A stretch of 64,000 nucleotides of DNA from Melastoma dodecandrum (lineage: Eukaryota > Streptophyta > Magnoliopsida > Myrtales > Melastomataceae), in contig JARUPY010000541.1 of NCBI GenBank assembly GCA_029817715.1, positions 1-64,000 on the forward strand. Reading direction: 5' to 3'. Both the position numbers and the translations under genes were made by a program. The notes beneath the pieces are model-generated. The model had not been told where the DNA came from. It saw only the letters and a program-made list of their open reading frames with translations, and searched no databases. Shown here one piece after another: positions 55,287 through 64,000 of the stretch (positions are counted from its first letter, which is position 1; every line of letters begins with the position of its first letter).

Positions 55287-57928
55287 ATGGGACTGCTCCA
55301 TTTTTCCCTGTTCATCCTGCTGGCTTCTCTTCCTTGGTTTTTGGCACAGGAGATTGCATCGCCCACGCTTGTTATAGATGGTACAGAGACGATTGCAAGC
55401 ACCGATGATGATTTCATCTGTGCAACTATTGATTGGTGGCCTTCTGAAAAGTGCAACTACGGCATGTGTCCCTGGGGCCTGGCATCTGTGATTAATCTGG
55501 TGAGATGAGATATTGGACATCTCTCCCGTTCCCTATTATAATCGAATTTTTAGCAACCATCTGAGTAATGTCACTTTGTTATCATCAGAATCTTTCTCAG
55601 CCTCTTCTGCAAAGGGCAGTCCAAGGTTTGTCCATCATTAACTGCTTTCCCTGATTTATTGCCCCAGTTTTAGGTGATTGGCATTTCATGCGTTCTGGTC
55701 GGTTATCCGACAGAAGAACCATTTCAAAATTTTTGGTTGTTTTGTAGCTTTCAAGAGCTTGAGAATTAGAGTTGGAGGTTCCCTGCAAGATCAGGTTATA
55801 TATGATGTCGGAAACTTAAGCTCTCACTGCAGAGAGTTCAGAGTAGATAAGTATGCCATGTTTGGGTTTTCTGGGGGATGCTTGCATATGGACAGATGGG
55901 ATGAGCTAAATCGCTTCTTCATCCGCACTGGGTGAGGGAGAGTCCTTGATCTCAATGGAATTTCATAGATCCTACATTTCTTATGTTCCATCTCAATTCA
56001 TGCTTTATTGTGCATATATCCCGTTGACTTTTTTATCAACCTGCTGTCATATTTTACCCTGAACTATTTCATGTAAGAATGCATTGATGCCTGACAGCGA
56101 GATGTCCATTGCACAGAGTGAGCATTATTTTGCAATGATACAGGGCCATTGTGACTTTTGGCTTGAATGCACTCATCGGACGGCACCAAGTCAAGCCAGG
56201 TGTTTGGGGAGGAAAATGGGACTCCACTAATGCACGCAACTTCATGAAATATACAGCTGAAAAGGGGTACCCAGTAGATTCATGGGAATTAGGTATGCTT
56301 CTTGGTCTGTTGTACACGAACCATTTCCTTCATTTCTGTGCTAAATTCCTCGCCTTCCGTTTAAATCTCATAGGTAATGAGCTCAGTGGAAAGGGAGTCG
56401 GCACGAGTGTGAGAGCTGATCAGTATGCGCATGATGTAGTCGATCTCAAAGCAATCATCAAGGAATTGTACAAAGATAATCACAAGAAAGCTTCCACGGT
56501 TGCTCCAGGGGGATTCTTTGACCAAAAATGGTTTGCAGACCTCCTCCGGATTTCAGGCCCGGGAGTCCTCGATGCGGTGACGCAGCACATTTATAATTTA
56601 GGCTCAGGTGCATTGGAATCATCCGTGTCTTGTCACATTACAGAAGCTAATATATACACAATCAACTTCTAATTGGGACTTCTGGTGGATGTATGAGAAT
56701 TATTGATGATCATTGTTCTTTCATTTCAGGTTCGGATCCAAAACTCATTAGTCATATATTGGATCCTTATTACTTAAGTGGGATATCCAATACTTTTAGC
56801 AACCTGGATGCTACCATTTACAATAATGGCCGTTGGGCGGCTGCATGGGTCAGTGAGTCCGGCGGAGCTTACAACAGCGGTGGCCAACATGTTTCAGACA
56901 CCTTTGTTAATAGCTTTTGGTAATTTCATATCTTGTTAGTCATAATCTGTGATTTGGATTTGTCCATTGGCATCTATGACTCTCATTCTGTTAAAATGGG
57001 TTTCAGGTATTTAGATCAGCTCGGAATGGCATCAAAATACAATACCAAGGTGTATTGTCGTCAGAGCCTGGTAGGTGGTTTTTACGGACTCCTTGACAAA
57101 ACCACATTTGTACCAAATCCCGATTACTACAGGCATGTGAACTTCAAAACATCTTATTCATTAGGGTGCAGCTTCAAAGTTGCCTGCATTTGTTGCTGTT
57201 TCACTAGTGGTTTACTCCCCTGGATTCTGAACAGTGCTCTGCTTTGGCATCGACTTATGGGTAAAGGAGTACTGCTTTTTGATGGAGATGCTTCTGCATA
57301 TTTACGCTACTATGCACATTGCACTAAAGGGAGAGTAAGTCATCATTCTGCATATTTTCTATTTCGTCCTCTGATAAATGCAGATCTGTTAGCAAGCTCG
57401 ATCAATGAAATGAGGTGTGAACTGTTTTAGACCAGCATTCACCATCTCCCATATGCTGCTCGAAATATGCCGAGTCAATCAAAATTGAGATTTCTTAAAC
57501 AATTTACTCATTCTAACTTGATGAAATGCATGTCACAGGAAGGGATAACTTTGCTACTAATCAATCTGAGCAACCAGACTACTTTCAAAGTGAACACCAG
57601 AAACGGCATAAGCCTTAAACTGCAACGCGAACATCCTCCCAAGAGGGCGAATGTTGTTGTTCGGGCCCTGAAGAGGGCAGTATCCTTCATTGGGGAGGGA
57701 TCAGCAAATGAGCCATTATTCCGAGAAGAGTATCATTTGACCCCAAAGGATGGCGTTCTTCAAAGCCAAACCGTGTTCCTAAACGGGATTCCGTTGGAGA
57801 TCACTGAAAATGGTAATATCCCGGCACTGAAGCCTGCTCTAGTTGATGTCAGAAAGCCGCTATCTATTGCTCCTTACTCTATTGCATTCGTAGTTTATCC
57901 GAACTTTGATGCTCCTGCTTGCATTTAA
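55287..57928 (+). CDS. heparanase-like protein, glycoside hydrolase family 79
   Basis: A nine-exon gene (55287-55499, 55589-55625, 55748-55931, 56144-56292, 56374-56607, 56730-56919, 57007-57132, 57235-57334, 57539-57928) giving 540 residues with consistent phases. GH79 proteins of this plant group are beta-glucuronidases or heparanase-like enzymes that trim glucuronic acid from arabinogalactan-proteins in the wall. Residues 1-20 (LFILLASLPWFLAQ) are a signal peptide. The (beta/alpha)8 barrel shows RIRVGGSLQD, FGLNAL, the proton donor Glu197 in ELGNE, and the nucleophile Glu315 in VSESGGAYNSG, then SFWYLDQLGMAS, YCRQSLVGG and PNPDYYSALLWHRLMG. The C-terminal beta domain ends in FVVYPNFDAPACI. 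Both catalytic glutamates are present and the length is normal. Intron 7 must use a GC donor. The gene is convergent with SNAP33, 223 bp apart. Confidence 0.93.
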
Positions 57929-58151
57929 CCTCTTTCTCTTGCTTAGTTCTAAAAAACAAGTTCTAAGCATTATTTATGTATATGCCGACCTTGTATTAAG
58001 GTTTTTAATAATGCATCAACCAGCAATGAAATTCTTTGAAAATAGGACAGTTTGCATTAAATGCATAGAACAACACTAGATCCATACTCGGGCAACAAGA
58101 ACAACAAGGTCAATCTCTAACCAAATACACGAAGATCATTGGTCGTCAGGG
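57929..58151. other. short spacer between convergent genes
   Basis: Holds the 3' ends of the heparanase-like and SNAP33-like genes; nothing else seen. Confidence 0.5.
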
Positions 58152-59773
58152 TTACTTTCCGAGCAAGCGACGACTGCGTTGAGAAGCTTGTTTAACACGA
58201 TAATCAAGCTCTTCTGCATCATCATAGAAGTGATCAAGAGCTTTGTTCTGCCTGCAGAGGGACAAAAACAAGTCACAACTGAGTAAACTTTTAAGGAAAG
58301 ACTTGCACATAGAGATGTACAAATAAGTCACAACTAAATAAACTTTTAAGGAAAGACTTGCAAATAGAGAGGCACAAACAAATCACAACTAAGTAAACTT
58401 CTAAGGAAAGACTTGCACATACAGATGCACAAACAAGTCACAACTAAGTAAACTTATACGGAAAGACTTCCACACAGCTGAATGGGGTAATCTTGTATAT
58501 GAGAAATGTTAAAAAAAAAAAGAAATCGTGCCTCTCAATCTCAGATCCCATATCAACAGCCATATGCTTCAACTCCCCCAGGAGGTCACTTAAATCAGAC
58601 AGCGCATCGTCTTGCTTTGCCTTCTCAACCTGTTCTCAAAATGATCAGAATCACAGACGTCCAAACAGAGCATGACAATGGAAAGTTGCATCATGTATCC
58701 AACGAATGTCACAACCAACCTCAACTTTCTCCAAAGCATTAGCTGGCTCCGAAGGAGGTGTCCGGGTATTAGAGAGACGCTTAGGGGCCGAATTCAAACC
58801 CAACTTTTCCCTCTGCTCCAGATGGTTACCCTTCCTCTGGACATCATCTGCAACATGAAACATGAAGCTTCACTTAAATTCTTTCAGAGTAAAGGGGAAA
58901 TGGAGAAAGAAGAAAAAAGATTAACAACCTCTAGAAATTTCTGGGCCAGTAATCTGACGGGTCTTCTTAGGCTTCCACGTCCTCGAAAACATCCCTCCAA
59001 GATTTCCTAGAAGCTTCTCTCCCTGAGACAACAACAAATGGAAAGGCATTTCCCTTAGAAAAGGCCAGTTCCATGACCAAATTCTCACAGGGAATGAATC
59101 ATGCCAATTGTTTGAGGTCAGAAACTGCAAGACGACACAATATTATAGATGTCTAAAAGGATAAATTCTCCTGATATGTTGAACAACAATGCATCTATGC
59201 ATCAAACACTGGCAACTAATATGCACAATTACTCTCTCAAAATAAGGTTACCCGGCTAAGCTCGTGGTCGATATCAGCAGCAGAAGCATGGGTACGCGTG
59301 ATTTGCTCACCCTGCTGATGCAAGGCAACCAAAGTTTGTGTTGCGTCCTCCCTGATATCCTCGGCTATTTTAAGACAACTATTTACTGCGGCTGTAGTCT
59401 CCTCGGCCTTGTAAACAGCATAACCCTCCAACTCTTGCACGGATTGGTTCTCCAATCCACCCGAGTCACGGAAACCATTCCTGTACTTGCTCCTACCAGA
59501 AGAGGCGGCCGAGTTCTTGTGGCTAGAATAAGACGAGGCTCCTTTGTCCTCGAAATCATCAAACGGATTGGTGCCATTGAAACTCTGAGGAGCTGGAGCC
59601 GGGGTGGACTTATGATGTGAAGAAGAATCACTCCTGCCAGAGGAATCTGGCATTTTCTTACTGTCCCTCTCGTCGTCCGAATCGCAAGGGTTGGACCAAG
59701 AAGCCGGCAAGCGGCTCGAGACGGGCGCGTTATCCTTCCCAGTACTCAACGGAGATCTCTTATAATTCAACAT
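58152..59773 (-). CDS. SNAP33: SNAP33-like Qb+Qc SNARE
   Basis: A five-exon gene (59252-59773, 58929-59022, 58720-58847, 58532-58629, 58152-58251) with 313 residues. SNAP33 is the plant SNAP-25 homologue: it joins Qa syntaxins such as KNOLLE or SYP121 and VAMP721/722 in fusion at the cell plate and plasma membrane. The N-terminus is Ser-rich with NPFDDFED (69-76). The Qb motif runs about 110-174 (VQELEGYAVYKAEETTAAV, LHQQGEQITRTH with zero-layer Gln154), then GEKLLGNLGGMFS, KTRQITGPEIS, and the Qc motif (LSDLSDLLGELKHMAVDMG, EIERQNKALDHFYDDAEEL) ending RRLLGK. Like plant SNAP33, it lacks the palmitoylated Cys cluster of animal SNAP-25. Exon 4 ends with a GC donor (AG then GCACGA). The ATG at 59773 gives MLNYKRSP; upstream codons are leader. 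Confidence 0.93.
58262..58478. repeat. 55-bp tandem repeat, about four copies, in SNAP33 intron 4
   Basis: Copies with AAGTCACAACTAAGTAAACT start near 58270, 58325, 58380 and 58435, at a regular 55-bp step. Each unit continues through AAGGAAAGACTTGCACAT. They fill most of the last intron. Confidence 0.9.
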
Positions 59774-62039
59774 CTGCAATGAATACAGCAACAGCATCAC
59801 GAGGAGGAGAAGCCACGATTCCAGAACGATCGTCAAGTATGAAAATCGGGGGAGCGGCGGACAACCAACCCACCAACCCCCACCCAGAATTCCGCCCAGA
59901 ATTCCGCTAGGGTTGACTTGGTTTTGTGTTAAATTTCAATAGTGGAATTTTAACCTTTTTTAATTAGTCACGCGGAGGAAGGATTCTTCCGTACAACATA
60001 ATCGTATAGAGACAAATTTTTTTAAGATAAAACGTAAGTGATTGCATAAAATATTTGATGCACATAAGACTCTTTATAGTGATTCAGTAACTTACTTACG
60101 TCCACTCTTCACCCATAATTTGGATGGTATTTACTCAAACTTAACTTCGTAATAATTATAGAAGATGATTAATAATATACCTTTTATAGCAAAGACCAGA
60201 AGATTCTTTACCACAGAAGACTGAGTGGCAAAGCACAGACCAGAAGGTTATGTACTAGAGAGTAAGTTGCACAACACAGATCAGAAGGTTCTGTACTAAA
60301 TGTGTCAACCCACTATAGCACAGATTAAAAGATTCTGTACCAAATGTGTCAAACCCTCTATAGCACAGACTTAAGAGGTTCTGTACCAAAGATGACTTGG
60401 TTTCACAGCATAGACCGCAAGGTTCTGTACCAAAGATGTCAACCTTCTACAGACCTGAAGGTTTTATATTAGAGATGACTAATTTCACAGCACAGACCGT
60501 AAGGTTCTGTAGCAAAGGTGACTGAATTTCAAAGCACAGACCACAAGGTTATGTACTATATTGACTAACAAATGTAACCGGTTGTCGGACGTTTCCCTCA
60601 GGCGGTGTCCTCTCCTACACAGCGACCTGCCGTGACTTCCTCCGAGACTTTTCACTCCGTCCCTGGTGGATTTGTGATTTTGGGAGTCAGGGAGTGTGTC
60701 CTTTGCTCCAATCTTATCTGGGTTGCGATTCCATTTGACTAATTCGAATTCGATTGCCATTTTTTTAGTCCATTGAATAAGTCGGTGATTGTGCGGGGGT
60801 GTTCTTTGGTTTTCTAGTTTAATTGGGGGCACTCCTACTCGTGAAGTTAGGATTGAGTAGATAGAGATATGTGGGCCATTTAATGGATGCCCGCCTACCT
60901 GCGATTTTTACCTTTCTTGGTGACATTACTGGCTTGTTTTAACTGTTCCCTTTTTTTGGCGATTACTACTTTAACTGTGCTGCTTTTTTTATTTCCAGCT
61001 TGATATGGAAAATTGTCTCTTGCTCTAGCCCAAAGTAGTGTTTAGCAGCCAATTGTCATTCTTTTCTAACTCAATATCATTTAACGATCGAGTCTTATGT
61101 TTTGCCTACATCTAGACATGTCGTTTAATGAAAATGTCTTTTTTTGGCTGTTAGTGTTTGTGGATCGGGGGTCTTTTGGGTGTTCTTAATAATTTGTCAC
61201 GTAAATTTCTTATATTTTTCTGACCTATAGTATCGATACTTGTAGTTAATATAACATTTTCTCCTTATGTAGATGAATAGTGATTCTGTGCCGATGGTGG
61301 GATCATCCGCTAGTCAGTCAGCTATTTAATGTTTGTATGAAATTAATACTCTTATCTCGTTAATGCTAGGATTGTCCGCACTTATATTAGAATGATATTA
61401 GTGTTTTATAGATGGTTTCAATCTCTTGCGGTTCAAGAATCAAGATTGAAGGGTCTTGTGAGACTTGTGGATTTGGAGTTTTTGTTGGATTTTAGCTTGT
61501 TGATTTGGATTTTTTTTGTTTGGATCTATGAGCTTTGATATTGGATTGTGTTTTCTTTAATTTGTTAAAATTATGGGTTTGAATTTTTATTTGTTATGAG
61601 CTTTCAAAATTTATGGGCTTGTATTGAATTTCTTTTTTTTTTTTTAAATTGGTTTTGGCCCATTAGCGGCCCCATTAAAAATTTGGAAGATCCAAATATC
61701 GAACCGAAATATCGAAATAATTTCGATAGTTTGGTATTTGAAACTTTGGAATTCGGTTCGGTATTTAGAAGACAAAAAATTAGAAGTTTGGAATTTGGAA
61801 TTTCGATATTTGATTTGGTTCGGATTCGGTACACCGAATGCTCACCTCTAATCCAAATGACAATAACATCCAAATAGTCTAAGTTCATACATTTGAATGT
61901 CCACTACTAATCCTTAGAACGCCTCGCATATCTCAAATTATATCGCCTTCTAGTTTGTGGGAATTCCATCGTAGGTTCCGGCGGGGTGAGCTGTGTGAGC
62001 TGGAATATCATTATTTTATCCGGATCAGCCATTGAATAA
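59774..62039. other. SNAP33 upstream region and gene-poor spacer
   Basis: No supportable gene. It contains the minisatellite listed separately. From about 60.6 kb on the sequence is AT-rich with short frames. Confidence 0.4.
60185..60570. repeat. degenerate minisatellite of about 43 bp, nine copies
   Basis: Repeated units contain GCACAGACCAGAAGGTTCTG followed by TACCAAAGATGACT or close variants, at intervals of about 38-48 bp. At least nine copies are visible, each with point differences and indels. It lies in the upstream region of SNAP33. Confidence 0.85.
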
Positions 62040-63999
62040 CTAAAATCCTTGTTTGACTTGAGATGAACCGGTGGAGTTCTTGACAAAGATCATTGGATGA
62101 GTACCAGACTGAAATACGTGTCTTCCGGAGTTGGCTCCTCAATAACATTGAGGAGTGTAGTCCTCTTGTACACGATCAACCTCGTCAATGTCGAACATGT
62201 CCTCATCATCACCGTCCTGAAGTTCATCTTCTCCTGCTTGTTGATCTGCTTCATCTTCGTTTGATTCTTCCGCATCTTCCTCAACAAGCATTTATTATTG
62301 TTCTTCTTCCTCTTCTTCTGTCGGTTGACCTCCTTGACGTCCATACACGCGCATAGGGATGAACCCCCTCAAGTAGTTATGAGTTCCTCGAGAGATAGCC
62401 GTTATGTTCCGTAATTCTATTGGATCTTCTTTCTCAGCACGAAGCGTTATATCATGTACACATTCTACTTGAATCCAATACGCAAATTATAACGATTACA
62501 CAAAAGCAATGAAATTGTCGATGACATTTCAATTAAATACTTACCACCGCAGCCAACATAACGCCTGTATGAGATAGATATGGCCGACTAATCCGCCTAT
62601 ACCACGTATTATAGCTGGTCGATGTATCCCAACTCAAGGGCACAATGTTTTGATCCCGTTGTTGCCATAAAGCAATATAGTCTAAATGGATGTGGAGCCA
62701 ATCATCGACGTACTTCTCACGCATGTTTATCTTGTGAAGATGTTTTCCCATGTCCGAAGGCTGCCATGACACCAGCTATTCTTCGCCAAACTGTCGAATT
62801 ACTCAATCCGAAAAGTGTTACTCGATTAAATAGAAGCAGATAAGGGGTACTCTTGCCCTCCAGAGTTCTTGACCTTCCAGACAATATTGTGGTAGTCTTT
62901 CTACGATATTATCCATAGATGGATGCCAAATAACTTGAAACACGAGACTTAAATAAGTGTTCATGAAATATGCATGCATGACATAAGCTTAAATCACCTA
63001 TCGTGCTAACAATGGGACGGAATATGGCCCAAAACTTAGCATACATACACTTTTTCCCTGCAATTGCTAGCCTTTTCTTACTTATGACATTCTTATACCT
63101 GGTATTAAAATAGCTAGCAACATGACGAAAGCAAAACCCACAATATGCAAATGGAGGAGCCAACCAACCTTCACATCATTGACCGTCGTAATAATGCCAG
63201 AATGTCTATATGAAATCAGACATATCCCTTAATGTTGGTCGCCCACCACATATTGTTTCAAACATTTCAAAAACTAACCCCATGACCAATAACTTTCCTT
63301 GTCTACAATTGCAAAGGAAAGGGGGACAATATGATTTTGTCCATCAACGCTACAAGTAATTAACAACTTATGCTTGTATTTTCCATACAAGAATGTTCCA
63401 TCAATACTAATTACAAGTCGACAATATCGAAACGCCGTTATGCTAGGTGCGTAACACCAAAAAACTCTTTGAAATTGAAATTAAGCATATCCAACGATGT
63501 ATGAACCACCCCAATCAATGCATGTACCTGGATTTACCTCAGAATTGCATTCAAAAGATGAGGTAACTCGTTTTAAGATTCCTCCCAATCAAGGTACTCC
63601 ATCGCTACTGCTTTTCTTTTTGCATCCCACACTCTTCTCCATGATACTTCATATCCATATTTCTCTCTAATGATATTGCGTAGAAATGAAACTTTTACCT
63701 CTGGAGTGTTTCTCACAAACTGTCTAAATAATGGCGCCATAAAATTAGAATCTAACCGCTCGTGATCATGCAATAACAGAGGATTAAGGCAACTATATGC
63801 CTCCCCAAATATTGTAACTTCGGATTCATCATCACATGCCCTTTAAATTGCTCGTAACCTCCATTTGCACCCCTTTTCAGCATCATAGCAACAAACAACT
63901 CATATTTTCGTATTAGATTCAAGTACCTAATAGTTGCAGTGGTTCTGTATGTGAAAATTATTCAAGGAAACGATAAGCTCCTTCTTATCCTTGAACCTC
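62040..63999 (-). pseudogene. Mutator-like (MuDR) transposase with plant-mobile-domain-like tail, cut by window edge
   Basis: On the minus strand from the right edge: IRKYELFVAMMLKRG, then RQFVRNTPEVKVSFLRNIIREKYGYEVSWRRVWDAKRKA (63573-63773), a MULE pre-catalytic region. The MULE core follows (VISIDGTFLYGKYKHKLL near 63400, carrying the first catalytic Asp, then VPLSFAIVDKESYWSWG, with a stop where Trp is usual). After about 62.84 kb the sequence reads WQPSDMGKHLHKINM, DYIALWQQRDQNIV and WYRRISRPYLSHTG (62533-62772), a pattern like the C-terminal end of plant mobile domain (PMD) proteins, and then VYGRQGGQPTEEEEE and an acidic tail near 62300-62120. Stops and frameshifts abound. No terminal inverted repeat was identified. 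MULE identity is firm; the PMD part is an inference. Confidence 0.75.
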
Positions 64000-64000
64000 C

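Overview
The window is nuclear DNA of a flowering plant, most likely a eudicot; the species cannot be named from sequence alone. Evidence: plant-only gene families (mini zinc finger, GASA, RKD, cycling Dof factor, plastid NAD-malate dehydrogenase with transit peptide, SNAP33-type Qb+Qc SNARE), GT-AG introns, two eukaryotic tRNA genes, and large Copia and Gypsy LTR retrotransposons. No prokaryotic operon, CRISPR array or phage module is present.

Layout. 1-10.9 kb is a graveyard: an intron-containing RPS9 (uS4) pseudogene (-), a tRNA-Leu-like gene (-), a PPR relic (+), the orphan 5' end of a Copia element, and a subgroup-1 R2R3-MYB pseudogene (+). 11-24 kb holds a G-tract region, an intact mini zinc finger gene (+), and a GASA/snakin gene (+) that has two in-frame TAGs, two frameshifts and a complete 5.5-kb Copia element (target duplication CTACA) in its last exon. 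26.8-29.5 kb holds two intact convergent genes, an RKD-type RWP-RK factor (+) and plastid NAD-MDH (-). 31.1-42.3 kb is an 11.2-kb Tat-type Gypsy element on the minus strand, with an opposite-strand ORF remnant and a 50-bp tandem array between pol and the 3' LTR. 43.7-49.3 kb holds a cycling Dof factor gene with a nonsense codon inside its zinc finger (+), an HNH nuclease-domain gene (-) and a calmodulin-like gene (+). 49.3-50.4 kb is a broken Copia gag; 51.1 kb is a tRNA-Ile gene. 51.8-59.8 kb holds three intact genes: a six-helix membrane protein (+), a nine-exon GH79 heparanase-like gene (+) and a SNAP33-like gene (-). 60.2-60.6 kb is a minisatellite, and 62.0-64.0 kb a decayed Mutator-like transposase with a plant-mobile-domain-like tail.

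How the genes fit together. They are independent plant genes, not a pathway. Their order resembles three Arabidopsis neighbourhoods recalled from memory: MYB31-MIF1-GASA6-(RKD2) on chromosome 1, MDH-CDF3-HNH-CML on chromosome 3, and membrane protein-heparanase-SNAP33 on chromosome 5. Broken copies (RPS9, PPR, MYB, GASA, Dof) sit among clean ones, which would fit one half of a duplicated genome losing genes. I found no convincing new multi-gene system. The most informative items are the nested GASA/Copia insertion, the nonsense codon in the Dof finger, the antisense ORF plus tandem array of the Gypsy element, and the MULE with a mobile-domain-like tail.
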